DNA from: Prostheceraeus crozeri
Taxonomy: Eukaryota > Platyhelminthes > Polycladida > Euryleptidae
Reading direction: 5' to 3'
NCBI GenBank assembly: GCA_907163375.1
Contig: CAJQUW010003414.1
Location: 124,001-188,000, forward strand
Length of the DNA: 64,000 nucleotides
Below are positions 23,719-34,689 of this stretch, piece after piece. The first letter of the stretch is position 1. Every line of letters begins with the position of its first letter. Both the position numbers and the translations under genes were made by a program. A model generated the notes under the pieces. The model searched no databases and was not told where the DNA came from. It saw nothing but the letters and a program-made list of their open reading frames with translations.

Positions 23719-24153
23719 ATGGGTTACAGCTGTTGTGTGGCAAATTGTAGAAGCAACTACTACAAGCCATTGAAAGGACAGACACCGGAAGAGAAGATCC
23801 CCGTGTTTAGATTTCCAGCCGATGAACACCAAAGGCAGTTATGGTTAAAAGCAATAAAACGTCAGGATACTGTCGACGGCAAACTTGTGGAATTCTTACC
23901 ATTGGATAGACGTAGAGCATGTGCTATACATTCTCGACCTGATGACTTCCTCACCGAATCTTCCGACAGCAGAAATCGCCTCGAATTCCGTGCTTCTAGG
24001 AGATTGAAAACAATTCGCTTAAAACCATCCACAGTTCCCTCTGTCTTCCCATCTGCGCCTTCTTACATGACTTCAAATGTTATTACTAATACTAAACGGA
24101 ATACTTCATTGGCGTCCTCGTCTTCGTGGACTGACAATGATAATGATAAGTAA
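23719..24153 (+). CDS. THAP zinc-finger protein
   Basis: THAP domains bind DNA through a C2CH zinc site. The frame starts MGYSCCVANCRSNYY, giving the first two zinc cysteines directly after the Met, as in THAP proteins. It continues VFRFPADEHQRQLWLKAIKR (the conserved Phe-Pro and Trp), then CAIHSRPDDF (Cys and His ligands) and LKPSTVPSVFP, matching the AVPTIF box that ends the domain. A low-complexity Ser/Asp tail leads to a stop. A second frame at 24152-24325 (YDAFLLMDRCFNFEELVEKI, then HLTPLSNRFYFCL) looks like its continuation after a frameshift. It could be a transposon-encoded or a host gene; the downstream shift favours a decayed transposon protein. Confidence 0.8.
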   Translation: MGYSCCVANCRSNYYKPLKGQTPEEKIPVFRFPADEHQRQLWLKAIKRQDTVDGKLVEFLPLDRRRACAIHSRPDDFLTESSDSRNRLEFRASRRLKTIRLKPSTVPSVFPSAPSYMTSNVITNTKRNTSLASSSSWTDNDNDK

Positions 24154-24444
24154 TGGAATCATATGATGCTTTCCTATTAATGGACAGATGTTTCAATTTC
24201 GAGGAACTTGTGGAAAAAATCAAACATTTGACTCCTCTATCTAATCGTTTCTATTTTTGCTTGTCGATCATCGCGAATGATGTACTTCCAGATGTTCCAG
24301 TCGTTACTAGTTATAATTTCTGCTAAATGACTTGACTGACTATTCACTTGCATTACAGCATTTAATGTTTGAAGTTCAACAAATTAACCTTATAGTCTTT
24401 GAGGTCACCCTGCTCATCTCAAATTTGCTGCTTTCTTCTGTCAG

Positions 24445-24639
24445 GTTGTCAAAGTGATGCAATGGGATATTCCTACAAAGGTGCGGTAAATACATCGGCA
24501 TCGGGAAAGAAGTGTCTACCTTGGAATAAAGTCAACAGTCTGCTTTTTGAAAACGTTTTTCGTGCTCACGGATTTCAGGGTCGCTATTATTCGATTTTTG
24601 CATTAATTTCATGGAATAGTAGTCAACCCGAGTCAAGCG
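24445..24639 (+). CDS. Candidate exon: kringle domain N-terminal half
   Basis: Bounded by acceptor TTCTTCTGTCAG and donor AGCG/GTAAGT; phase 1 at both ends. It encodes GCQSDAMGYSYKGAVNTSAS then GKKCLPWNKV, the unmistakable kringle opening (Cys1, G-x-x-Y-x-G, T-x-S-G, Cys2-x-x-Trp). The remaining 40 residues up to SSQPESS are longer than the usual kringle spacer. Kringles are extracellular disulfide modules for protein or lipid binding, and their genes normally split them over two exons near this point. The partner half is at 36225-36431 in the same phase. Confidence 0.75.
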
Positions 24640-24942
24640 GTAAGTACAAATTGGTTAAGCACATAGAAGGCGGATTGCTAGATATATATATATGTTTTCT
24701 TGAGCGGACATCAAATCTCCAACATATATTTCAGCGGAAGCAATATTAATTCAAAGTATTCATCTATTAGTGTGTCATTTTATGTTGTATGGTTTGCGAA
24801 TCTATTTGTGGACTTATCAATAGAAAAGCTTTCAATACTAATATTTTTCTTAGAGTGACCGCAGACGGCAACAATATGAAACAACATCTCTCACTGACGT
24901 TGTATGATCGCATCAATGAATTGCAGCTTAAATTATGCGCTG

Positions 24943-27664
24943 CCCAGTCAACCCGTACACGTGTAATACACGTGTATTTTTGATGTAAATGAAAATACAC
25001 CACTTTTACACGTGTAATGCACGTGTTATTATTTATGACTTGTTGCAAAGGTTAATTTTATAATTTCAATGTTATACTAATGCCAGGGTGCATGAATCTC
25101 AAGTCACAGTCATTTATATTCTACTGCAGCTATACACTAAGTGGTAACAACAAGACATCCATATAAACGATTGATACCATATGAAAACGACGTCAAAATT
25201 GCACTATCACAACGATTTTGACTATTGATTCTCTAAATTCACAGAATACACATGCAAATAAATGACAATGTGCTATTCATTTTAGGCGAAATTCCTTCTT
25301 GGAAGCAATTAAATTTATTCACTTTTTCATCAACTGATCCGAACAAAGCTTCGTTGATGTGTTAATTAACGTTCTTTAAAAGCATGCAAAAATATTTGGT
25401 AGGCCATGAGATAATCCAGAAATTTAAATTATATTTGTATTTTGTTCAAATGCTAGAGTCCGATTAATTCATCATTTCGGCATTAATCGCTGTGAAGATT
25501 TAGGCTGTAAAAATCCATTTAAAAATCCTCTGCAATGCTATAATCGAGTTTTCATGTCTCAAAATTGATAGTAGGGTGCTTTGTATTCACATTCACTCAT
25601 GTTTATTCGCATTATCTGAGACATTGTCAATCATCTGAGCTGCACGATAGCTGTTTTCCAATGGGTAGAAAATTTGATTCAAAAGCATACATTGACTTCT
25701 ATGGTTAGCATGTGCTATTGAATTTTGAATATGGTTCTCTTCGATTTCTTTGTCATCTTCCTAATTAGCTGCTGTCGATTTCTTTGATCATGCATGGAAG
25801 TCTATGATCTATATTGGTTTGGAAACTTAGCTACACATGCAGCAACATAGCATAATGTTGTGAATTCAAATTTGAACACCGCTTCATTGCGATATGTCTG
25901 GCTCATCAATGAACATTGATCAAGTGGAATTATTGAAGTCTGCAGGATGAAGTCAATTTGATGATCAATTGAAATATTTGGAAAATGGAACTTGATCACA
26001 TTTTGTGACGAATTGCTATCATATTGCTTTATCTGTGATGAAGTCCGGTGAGCTTTACATTTTGTTTCTTAGAATATGCATGCATGATGTAGAGTATTTT
26101 TTTCTCCAGACATATGCGCTTTAAAATATTAATTCTTTGATATTTTCTGAAGTAACAATCGAGTTTCACTTGCATGTATATCTTTCTGGAAAGCTGTTAA
26201 TCGCATTCCATGTCATATGTCTCACGATTAACATGGCAAGGTCAGAATGGCAATGGCAATGAATGTGATCTTTTAGGATTGAATGCTTTTTGTAGTGTAG
26301 GCCCTACACGAGATTAATTATTTGATATTACAACTGATTTGAATAAGTTTACAATTCACAAAATGTATCAGAATATTTTTCCTATTACAAGTTTATATTT
26401 TATAAGTTTGCAAGTTATATTTTGTAGATAGGATGGTTTGTAAATTCAAAATCACCAGGGACGGAGCTAATACGTTGACTGATTTTTTGAAGCTGATTAT
26501 CAACGTCACATCAAGTGAAGAAATATTTTCACCAATGCAGTAAATGGCTACTTCTCATTTCTGTTTTATAACTATTTGTTTAATCTATTATATTTCAAAA
26601 ACACCAAGTTCATGTTGTAAATCGCTGCTTTGCTTTCAAAATCGCTTATTCAGCTCGTTGCATCAAGTCAAGGATAAAAGAACATCTCTCACAGAATAAT
26701 AGTGCTGTTTTTCAACATCTACAGACTCATCCCAATTGTTCACAGCCTATTTCATGGACGATACTTCATCGTGGATTGAATACTACTCAAAAGAGACTCA
26801 CGTTAGAAGCTATGTACATTCGGCAACATGCAGGCTCCCTAATGAACGGATGTTAAGGTGTAAATATAGACACTCATGTAACGGGTTCATCCAAGTTAAT
26901 GTTTCTCTTCTAGCTGTACTCAAAGTTTGTTTAAATAGGCCCACCTTTTACCACTCTCTTCTGCTTTATTTATTGTAAGTAACCTTAACAAAGCCGCAAG
27001 GCGAAATATTGGTTATCGTAATAAATCAATTTAGTATCCGCAGAAGGTTATTTTTCATCACGCTTCCACTCCGGATACGAGGATCACCTGCATATTATTT
27101 GGAATAAATGACAAATATTTATAACTTTATTTTCAATTTATTTCCAGGATTGCTTGCCACCTGGATGAATTTTCATAACATTTCCTCAACCCCTGATTGG
27201 AAATTTGAATTTATGAACTTTGGAATAAAGCTACTTATGAAGTTGTCAGACGTCATTGAAGTGGATGAGATGGTTTTGGCTAGATATGGAATATTTGTGA
27301 ATTCCTGTGATTTACAGTTTCTAATGTGAAAGTCTTTTACTCCAAAAAATGTGCTTCTACTTATTCGGTGTCTTATAAACTTTCCTGTTGTGGGCTATAG
27401 ATTTCACATTTGACCGACCATTTAAAGCGATTTATGTGTGTTATGCATGCTCAGAGCAAATATAAGTTAAGAAGCGCTCGGAATAGCTAGGAGGTAATAT
27501 AATGCAGATATGAATTCGGAACAAATTTCTAAGCAATCTAGCTAGAGGTTGGGTATGTTCGAAGCAATAAAAGAATGAAACGCCAAAATAAACTAGCATT
27601 GAATTTTAAGGCGTGAAAGGAGTGTAATTTTGGTGTATTTGTACACGTGTACTGGTTGACTGGG
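24943..27664. mobile_element. TIR element 'CACGTG', copy 2 (2.72 kb)
   Basis: Second copy of the 6739-10084 element: left end CCCAGTCAACCCGTACACG, right end CACGTGTACTGGTTGACTGG, flanked by TG on each side. The first 1.7 kb and last 0.57 kb match copy 1 closely. Between about 26644 and 27098 it carries a Penelope fragment in place of a 1-kb segment of copy 1 (8433-9430). The right end has a single CACGTG word rather than the array. The open frame at 27108-27329 follows a TTTATTTCCAG acceptor-like site and is interrupted in copy 1. It lies in the intron after the kringle exon. Confidence 0.9.
26644..27098 (+). pseudogene. Penelope fragment (GIY-YIG tail and 3' end) nested in copy 2
   Basis: Encodes SRIKEHLSQNNSAVFQHLQT, ISWTILHRGLNTTQKRLTLE and AMYIRQHAGSLMNGC, a close paralogue of the C-terminus of the PLE at 10087-10936. 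A related 3' untranslated region with a hammerhead-like motif at about 26979-27015 follows (AACC, TTAACAA, AGCC-GCAA-GGC, GAAA, TATT, GGTT), then GGATACGAGGATC. 5'-truncated. Confidence 0.85.
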
Positions 27665-27796
27665 TGTAATGTTATTTGTGGACGATAAGCTATGAAAAGA
27701 ACAGAAAATTCTTTATAAACTGGCAAACAGTGTGTGTGGGTGTTTTATAGCATGGGTCTAAAGCCTCCAACAGAGATGTTGATACAACACGGACCA

Positions 27797-28560
27797 CTTA
27801 AATACTGTTGAAATTCAATCGATTCTCATGCCTTCCAGTTGTGTCACACATCAGAGTGTCATACATACAGAATTAGATTGTTTAAGCTTGTCACTTTGCT
27901 AGGAGTGCAAAAACTGATTCAAAACGATGTCACATGCAGGAACTTACTAAGTGGGTAAATAGAAACTTTTACTGCCTTACATAGATAGGAGAAATACTCG
28001 TCCGTCGCTTGCGGATTGCTGTGAATTCCTTCAAAATACTTCGATCGTCAAGATTCCTTCAGATTCGAAATATTCAGATCATTGCGCAAAGTTTTCGCGA
28101 TAATGTTGTGCCCTCCGATCATTATTAAAAAAAATAATCAGGCGCACGGAAAAACACTGACAAACTTCTCTGTAAATGTAGAACTTGACATCGTCTGTGT
28201 TTGAAATTTAAGCGGATGCAATAGTCGCGCAGTCCAAAAGATACTTTTATTGTTGTCATCTTTTTGATCTGGAAACACGACCTTTTATTTCCATGAACAA
28301 ACATCAAGGCATTACGTAATCATTCAATGCGATTCTATGCAGCAATAGAAACATTATAGTGACAGTCTAGAGATAATGAACGGCGTCACCTGCAGGTGTA
28401 TTGACAAAGGACAATTCCATTCACCAAATGAGAACAACAATAGTTAGCATCAAACAGTCTGCGTCTCTTTGCTGTGTGATCCCGTTGATAACAGTCACTG
28501 AAGCTTCGAACAATTTGACGGGTTTAATGTTGAACTGGCTGCTCGTTGTCCGATTGCTAT
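27797..28560 (-). repeat. R2 repeat, inverted copy
   Basis: Blocks at about 27865-28190 and 28440-28560 are the reverse complement of 35127-35700. The first 70 bp (GACCACTTAAAT, GAATTCAATCGATT) also match the ends of the foldback repeat at 43444-44453. The ORFs here and at 35127-35330 encode related peptides (SLCCVI-LITVTE, MLNWLL-VRLLWY), which I read as repeat translation and not protein conservation. Confidence 0.6.
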
Positions 28561-28599
28561 GGTATTCGCCATTTTGTCAGGCTGTCGTGCGGTCGCCGC

Positions 28600-29091
28600 G
28601 CGTGCACGGCTCCTGCTAGCGTCATGCTTCTGCTTGGTTTGCTTCGCCTGTACTTAAATTATCATTGTTTGCTTGCACAGTTTTTACCTTATATTTGATC
28701 CACCCTTGCATCACCTGACTGCATATATCTCCACTTGGCACTTGCTCAACGACTTTTCGGATCAATTGCGGGTTTATTCTCCTCGCTGGACAATACACGT
28801 TTTCTGCTATTCTACTATCGCTCGCCATTGTCACTGGCTTAGTCATCGTCTCAAACCCAGCAACATTTCCCTTGTACATTACACCTCGTCTGCATCCTAT
28901 TACCTGCGCGCTATATCCTGCCTTACCTTCTCCAACATCTTTCTGCAGTGCTGTGTGACGTGTTGCCCTGCATCATTCAACCCTATGACTTATTGTGACC
29001 TTCAGCCAGAGACGCGCTTTAATGTTTCTTTGTAAAAGCTCTTACCGATTCCTGATATGTAAGACTTTAATAAAGATATATTATTATTATT
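28600..29091 (+). mobile_element. Probable SINE or LINE 3' end with (ATT)n tail
   Basis: A GC-richer, pyrimidine-rich block unlike its surroundings. It ends TAAGACTTTAATAAAGATAT followed by ATT repeats (about 29065-29091), i.e. a polyadenylation-like signal and short tandem tail typical of non-LTR retroelement 3' ends. It interrupts the R2 copy. No family is recognised; the internal frames are probably non-coding. Confidence 0.45.
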
Positions 29092-29400
29092 ATGTCAGCA
29101 GATTGTGTGGATTGTTTTGACTCCAAAAGTGAACGCGTGAGCCAGCCAGTTGTTATATGCGATGACATTCAAAATTTTATTGATGAACTCGCTTACAGAA
29201 AACAAATTGATTCAAATGATTTTGTCAAGATCGGCATTGATAATGGAAAGGAATCTCTGAAAGAGAATTTGCAGCAAATAGAAGATTGTTCCTATACTCA
29301 TTTCCATGGAATCGAACACAAGCAAATGTGCTTATGGAATCAATACATATATATTTGTCAAGTTACATGTATATTTTGTAATGAAAGATATCAACATTAA
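29092..29400 (+). pseudogene. Fragment of an uncharacterised transposon-type protein
   Basis: The 102-residue frame contains DDIQNFIDELAYRKQIDSND followed by FVKIGIDNGKESLKENL. The phrase V-K-x-G-x-D-x-G in this spacing recalls an uncharacterised protein family repeated in cnidarian and arthropod genomes (D-G-G-x-G-F-x-K). The Gly run is eroded here. It ends in a stop after a Cys pair. Recognition is from memory of the pattern, so tentative. Confidence 0.3.
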
Positions 29401-29874
29401 CCCTCCGAGACCTGAGGGGGGAGCGGTCCAGTAGACACCTTTTACAAATTCCTTCTTTATCTGCATAAATCGATATGAAATCATAAGGAAAGTTGATTTT
29501 TAAGTAAAACAATGTTGTTTCCGCGCAGTAGGTTGATATAACTAATCCCTTGAGTGTCTTTCAGACTTCTCAGTAAACACATGCAAAAATGTGGTGCTTT
29601 TGTAATTCAACAACATCTACCAAAGTATCAGTAGTATAGGGTATGACATCCGGCGCATCGCTTCGCTCGCACCGGATGTTACACCTTGCGAGATTTCAAA
29701 AATTTGCGTAGTCTATAAATTTCAAAAATTTAGGTAGTCTCCAAATTTCAAAATTTAGGCAGTCCAAAAAATATCACGTGCTCGAAAATTTCACGTAGTC
29801 AAAATTTAAGTAGACTAAAAATTTAGGTAGTCTAAGAATTTCAGAATATTGTATTCAAAATATTTGTTAAAAAA
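29401..29874. repeat. AT-rich repeats and a 7-bp-stem hairpin
   Basis: CATCCGG and CCGGATG (29646-29681) enclose CGCATCGCTTCGCTCGCA, a strong hairpin. It is followed by five or six diverged copies of a word like AAATTTAGGTAGTCT up to 29850. This may be the end of the element that carries the next ORF. Confidence 0.5.
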
Positions 29875-30447
29875 ATGGATGAAACAAAAGTGGAAGAAAC
29901 CTCAAAAGTGGAAGGAACTTCGACGGCGACGAGAATGGAAGGAACTTCGGGAATATATCCTTCGTTATCTCAATTAAAAATAACTGAATTGAATAAAGAA
30001 AAACACAAATATAGAGTACGTTATATGAAAGATGAGGAATCTCAATTATTATTAAGATTAGAGCATTATAAAAAATAAAGAAAAAGATGGTCTAAAGTTA
30101 AGAATGTAACGCAAAGTATTGGAATATTTTTAACAATAAGTTTAGGTGCTTTAACAATTGTTATATCTTCAGGTGTTTTAGTATTTCCAGTAGCTGATAC
30201 TGTTTTAACAGGTATGGGTGTTTTTACAACTTCACTTGTTACAATGTTAGATAAATCTTTAACAACTAAGAAACGAAAATCATTAAAAACTAAACATTTA
30301 CACATTAAAGAAGTCCATGACAAATTACATTACTACTTTCAAAAAGTCTGTGATGATAATGTTATTACGTTGGATGAAATTGAAAAATTTGATCAAATAG
30401 CTAATGAAGCTAATAAAATATCTCTTCAATTACAGACACAAGAATAG
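29875..30447 (+). pseudogene. Two-span membrane protein of a mobile element, one in-frame stop
   Basis: One frame from ATG at 29875 to TAG at 30447, interrupted by a single TAA at 30076-30078. Residues 1-67 are acidic and polar with repeated KVE-TS words; then KEKHKYRVRYMKDEESQLLL. After the stop comes a basic RKRWSKVKNV, two hydrophobic spans (IFLTISLGALTIVISSGVLV and a second ending SLVTML), then Lys-rich DKSLTTKKRKSLKTKH and a helical tail VITLDEIEKFDQIANEANKI. Similar basic-TM-TM-helix proteins accompany invertebrate mobile elements, but I cannot name the family. The same frame continues into the Gypsy tail after a 6-base gap. Confidence 0.45.
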
Positions 30448-30453
30448 ATAAGA

Positions 30454-31053
30454 ATGCTGTTTAAAGGTAGAAACCTCAGAACTATAAATTTGGACACTGC
30501 TGAAGTTGTCCTGCTGAAGCCTCCTTGCGAAGTCTTCGTATTGAACAGAATTGGACGACTACTGAACGTCATGGATCGTGATGACGGAAGTGTTCACAGA
30601 AGACACTTAGACCAAGTCACGTTTACGCCGCCTAACATCACGAATGCTTTAAGTATCCCTCAGCACAACCGTAACATAGACCGTAATGTAAATTCTGAAC
30701 GCACTCTTCCTTCTCCAACCATTCAGTCAGACACGCCGTCTTCTTCTTCTCTTCCCTCTGACAAAGCATGCACACCAACCATCCACACACCTCCGGCTCC
30801 TTACTCGCCTCCTGCAGTACCTTCCAAAACCAATTCTCTGTCATCTACGACCACAAGTGGTTCTCCTGCGAATGGGTGTTCATCGGCTACTCCTGATCCG
30901 ATGGTTCCTTCGAATTCGGGCCATGGTACGTGTGTTCCTTCGAATTCAACCAATGGTACGTGTGTTCCTACGAACAATGGTACGACTAGTGCTCTTCCAA
31001 GACGAAGCCAACGGTTTCGCCGTAAACCAAGCAAGTACGATGACTTCTGCTGA
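30454..31053 (+). pseudogene. Gypsy (Ty3)-type pol C-terminus, 5'-truncated
   Basis: Only the region after the integrase core survives: VFVLNRIGRLLNVMDRDDGS and VHRRHLDQVTF, the short beta-rich segment found at Gypsy pol ends. A Pro/Ser/Thr-rich linker follows with a small internal repeat (VPSN-NGTCVP), then the typical basic finish RRSQRFRRKPSKYDDF. The polypurine tract and LTR immediately downstream confirm polarity. Protease, RT, RNase H and integrase core are absent. Confidence 0.75.
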
Positions 31054-31063
31054 CGGGGAGGAA

Positions 31064-31375
31064 TGTGACAGTGCGCCGCTACCTTATGCCGCGTTTTGGT
31101 GAACTGCTCTCGATTCTCCCTGATGGGAAATCGAAACTACAATTCAAATTCTCCCAAAAATATTATGTACGGGATTTTGCCTCCAATAAATTTCCCTTTG
31201 GAAATTGAGTATTTTCATATATTTTATTTTTGTAAATATGCACTTGTAAATTCCTTGTTTAACCGCATCATTGTGAGTGACTTTAACGGTCGTTCACAAT
31301 CTAGTATAAAACTAGCAGCACAGAGTAATTGGTTTTGGAATAAATCGCTTCCTGTTACCTGCGACTTCTACAACA
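31064..31375 (+). repeat. Candidate 3' LTR of the Gypsy element
   Basis: Starts TGTGACAG right after the polypurine stretch GGGGAGGAA (31055-31063) and plausibly ends CTACAACA (TGT...ACA). Inside are a TATAAA at about 31304 and AATAAA at about 31340, in LTR order. No 5' LTR lies in the window, so the right boundary is provisional. Confidence 0.6.
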
Positions 31376-31569
31376 GAATTACAATAATACATCAAATTAT
31401 ATTTATATGTTGCGACTTGTTCACAATGTAATAAGTCAGACGATTCGAGGGATTTATTTTCGGATTTTTCAAAGAAAAATATATTTTCTGATATTTCATT
31501 CTCAGATTTTAGCGTACACCTTAAATTCATAATTAGAGCGATCATGGCATGGGAGGATCCCTTTACGCA

Positions 31570-31985
31570 TAGATGTTAATTGTTAAGAATTACTTTCTAA
31601 TACCTACCAAAATAATGAGACTGAGACTACACATTGAGTTGGATTGCCATTGCTCTATCGTGTGCGGTAGGGGGTGTCATATGTTGTGTCACTTGCGTGG
31701 CAACATATTATAAGAAATGTATTCTACACTGTTTTTACACTTTGAAATCTAGCTAATTGTTATGTTAATTTATAGATCGGAATAACATACCGATTGGAAT
31801 GAGCCCCATTTCATGCATCGAATTATTCAACCATTATTCATAAGCAAGGTTTCATAATATTTGATGTTTTATCCTCTCTGAATGATAAGTGTCAACAGCC
31901 GGCAGGAAAGACGGAACATTAATCTCCAGCAAACAGCCTTGTATTGTTAAAGCCGAACGAGCGCGCATGTACAAATTGTTACACT
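31570..31985 (+). repeat. R2 repeat, direct partial copy
   Basis: Best-conserved part 31795-31985 (AATGAGCCCCATTTCAT, GATGTTTTATC-TCTCTGAATG, GTATTGTTAA) matches 34940-35105 in the same orientation, about 75 percent by eye. This places diverged direct copies on both sides of the tyrosine-recombinase element. Confidence 0.55.
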
Positions 31986-32289
31986 CTGGCCATGCATATG
32001 CATTAACTGTGGTAGTTTCAGTTACATCAACATGAAGTTCTAAATCACTTGCATTGCGTCCTCATGTAAGTGCAGTTGATGCAATTTCACTTGTTTCAAC
32101 TGCTGAATAAAGAAATACCATAGATATCACTTTCTTAGATAGCGTTCGAGCTCCTCACAGCTTGTGTAAGTTGTATGAAACACAGATAGCGTCAGACTGT
32201 CTGACAAGGTATTTCCACATTTTGCACACGCTGAAGTTTGTATGAAAGGCTCTGTCTCAACACAATTTTGTGACGCTATTCTAACTTCG

Positions 32290-32317
32290 AACGCTATGAC
32301 AGCGCTAAGATAGCGTT
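32290..32317 (+). other. Candidate recombinase site, left
   Basis: AACGCTATG, ACAGCGCTAA, GATAGCGTT: two 9-base arms that are nearly inverted copies around an AGCGCT core, the arm-spacer-arm form of tyrosine recombinase targets. It differs from the right site at three positions. A half copy, ACGCTAAGATAGCGTT, follows at 32452-32467. Confidence 0.5.
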
Positions 32318-32759
32318 TTCTAGCGCTATAGTAGAATAACACTGCCCGCCTGCATAGATTGATCTGTTGATTATCTGACCCAAGATTGCTATGGCTCGTA
32401 ATTGCACATTGTGAATGTAACCGTAATTTCAACTTGTTCTGTTATCGAGATACGCTAAGATAGCGTTTCTTTATAACATAGCGGATAATCTCCTTGTACA
32501 ACAGCGAACACAATAGATTCTGTTGCCAGTCAAGACTTTCACACCTAGTTGCGTTGGAATAAGGGAATAGACAGAATGAATGCCCATACAAATTCATAGC
32601 GTTGTATTGTTACTCTTTCATAAGTGTCTTCTTTTGATAAAGCAGTTGCTGATTGTATTTGATATGAAATCTATTCTTTAATGATTGACTTGTTAACAAT
32701 TCTCATCACTAATATAAAAATAGGATTTCTGAATTTTACCTTAAGCACATCTGATCACA

Positions 32760-33957
32760 ATGGCAGACCACAGCTTTGACGCTAGTCGATTTTCCATTGC
32801 GTCGTCTCAGGACATTGATCGCGTTGTTTCATGTTCACGGTCAAAGAACACCGTTAGAAATAGTTCCTGGTGCACAAAGTTATATGAAGATTGGGCCACT
32901 TGGAGAAACCAACAATCTTCCACAACACAAGAAAATGATTACTTGGTTCCCCAACTAACAGATTTGTGGACGGCTCCAAAGGCTGACATTTCAAGAGCCT
33001 TGAAACATTTTATATTCGAGATCCGACGGCAGGATGGAACCGAGTATCCTCCCAATACTATTTACAATATTGTTTGCGGATTGGCCCGATTTATCCGAGA
33101 AGAAAGACCCAACTGCAATATAATGGATAAGGAGGATTTCAATTTTGTGCAATTTGTCCGTGCTTTAGATGCCTGCATGAGAAATCTCACTTCTCGGGGC
33201 ATCGGATCCCATCACAGGAGAGCTGATCCGATATCAGAGGATAGTGAGGCGAAACTATGGGATACCAATGCATTTTCCTTACATGATGGAAATGGACTAT
33301 TGCGGGCCGTTTACTTCTACAACTGTAAAGTTTTCGGGCTCAGAGCGTGCGACGAGCATCGCCAGATGCAACTGGAGCAATTCACGTTTTCAGAAGACGA
33401 CCATGGGAAGTTTGTTGAGTACACGGGTCGCGGCAACAGTCTTTTCCGGTGGAATCCGCGATCGCAAGATACAAAACAAGTGTGTTCGACAATACGATAG
33501 CGATAACAATCGATCGGTATATAAGATATTGAAACTTTACGTCAGCCGGCTTCGAAGCATGGGTGTTTTTACGGGAGCATTTTACCGTCGACCACTACGA
33601 AACATTATCCCGGACCAGCCCAGATTCGCCACTTCTCCCGTTGGAGTCAATTCCATCAGAAAATTGTTGCCGGAGGCCGCATCCATAGCCGATATCAAAG
33701 GATACATCACGGCACATTCTGGCAAAGTAACATGTGCGACAAGGCTATTCCGAGAAAATGTAGACGAGCAGTTAATAGAATCAAGAACTGGGCATCGAAG
33801 CAATGCTGTTGAAGCATACAAAAGAAAAGGACCGGAGCAAGAAGTGATGCTTAGCAGCCTTCTAGACCCGCCTAAACCAAAGACTAAATTATGTAATTGC
33901 TTTCATACATCCATTGATCAAATTGATTTTGATTTCAGTATAAATGTGTCTTTCTAA
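32760..33957 (+). pseudogene. Tyrosine recombinase (Crypton / DUF3504 type), one frameshift
   Basis: ATG at 32760 opens a 246-codon frame. Its N-terminal half has a helical core-binding domain (WTAPKADISRALKHFIFEIR, YPPNTIYNIVCGLARFIRE). The catalytic domain starts LWDTNAFSLHDGNGLLRAVY then FYNCKVFGLRACDEHRQMQL, where the FGLR-EHR block is diagnostic. Near 33440 the frame shifts to FSGGIRDRKIQNKCVRQYDS. It continues FYRRPLRNIIPDQPRF and then ITAHSGKVTCATRLFRE, VDEQLIESRTGHRSNAV and EAYKR: the C-terminal H-x-x-K/R, GH and Tyr catalytic block. One indel inactivates an otherwise complete protein of about 390 residues. Related domains occur in ZMYM and QRICH1 host proteins. Confidence 0.85.
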
Positions 33958-34271
33958 ATTAATAAATTAGATCTGGAATTAATTGTTTTCTACAAATCTG
34001 AAATTGTGACAGTAGACTACATTGATATGAAAACAAAAAAAGCTGAATAAGTTTTAATACTGATGTTGGAACTCTTGTAACTTGACAAGTAGTAAACATG
34101 CAAAAACATTCCGCCAAAGGTGCATAAAATAAGATAGCTTTCATTTACAATTACAGACAACAACCAATTTCCTAGTGTTAAGTAGCGTTTCTCAGAACTT
34201 CAATAAATAGCGCATAGATTGGCGCTTCATGATAAAGAATAGCGCGTTCTGAAATACTTAGTTTGTCGGAT

Positions 34272-34299
34272 AACGCTATCATAGCGCTAAGATAGCGTT
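34272..34299 (+). other. Candidate recombinase site, right
   Basis: AACGCTATC, ATAGCGCTAA, GATAGCGTT: arms AACGCTATC and GATAGCGTT are perfect reverse complements around a 10-base spacer. Same orientation as the left site 1.98 kb away, as in attachment sites created by integration of a circle. Confidence 0.5.
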
Positions 34300-34689
34300 C
34301 CAAAACATCTGCAAACTGTTGACCAGCCAAAATTGCTAGTTATAGATATCTATGGTTGAAAAACGATTTCTATGCCATTCATTGAGGAACAATAAAGTAC
34401 AAATTCCCTAATAGTTCAAGCAATTACATAGAAATCGGCTAAGTGTGGTGATAAATCGCTTACATTACTCTGTCCAAAAAAACAGTGTAACAATTCGGTT
34501 GCAACACTCGTTTGTCGATGTCGGGCTTCGCCCTCGATCTTCACTCGTGATGCAACCTTCAATTATATTTCGAAGTTGAGCGTCTAATTGGCAGATTTCT
34601 ATACTCCACATTTTCGCTACTGTTCCAGCAAAATTATAGGGATTGTTTTAAAATTTCGTTGAGTTAATTCAGGTTCTGTATTACAGTAA

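Larger units (their letters stand above)
32118..34352 (+). mobile_element. Crypton-like tyrosine-recombinase element with palindromic sites
   Basis: The recombinase gene lies between two 28-bp imperfect palindromes in direct orientation, 32290-32317 and 34272-34299. Beyond these, ACCATAGATATC at 32118 recurs inverted at 34352 (GATATCTATGGT), suggesting the outer limits. More AGCGCTA/TAGCG words crowd both flanks (32133, 32452, 34165-34250). Cryptons are the DNA transposons that move with a tyrosine recombinase; they are not usually described with inverted ends, which makes the outer boundary the weaker call. Confidence 0.6.

Noticed and set aside
30638-31034. Minus-strand and alternate-frame ORFs over the Gypsy tail
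   Set aside because: They are shadows of the Pro/Ser/Thr-rich coding region and lack motifs.
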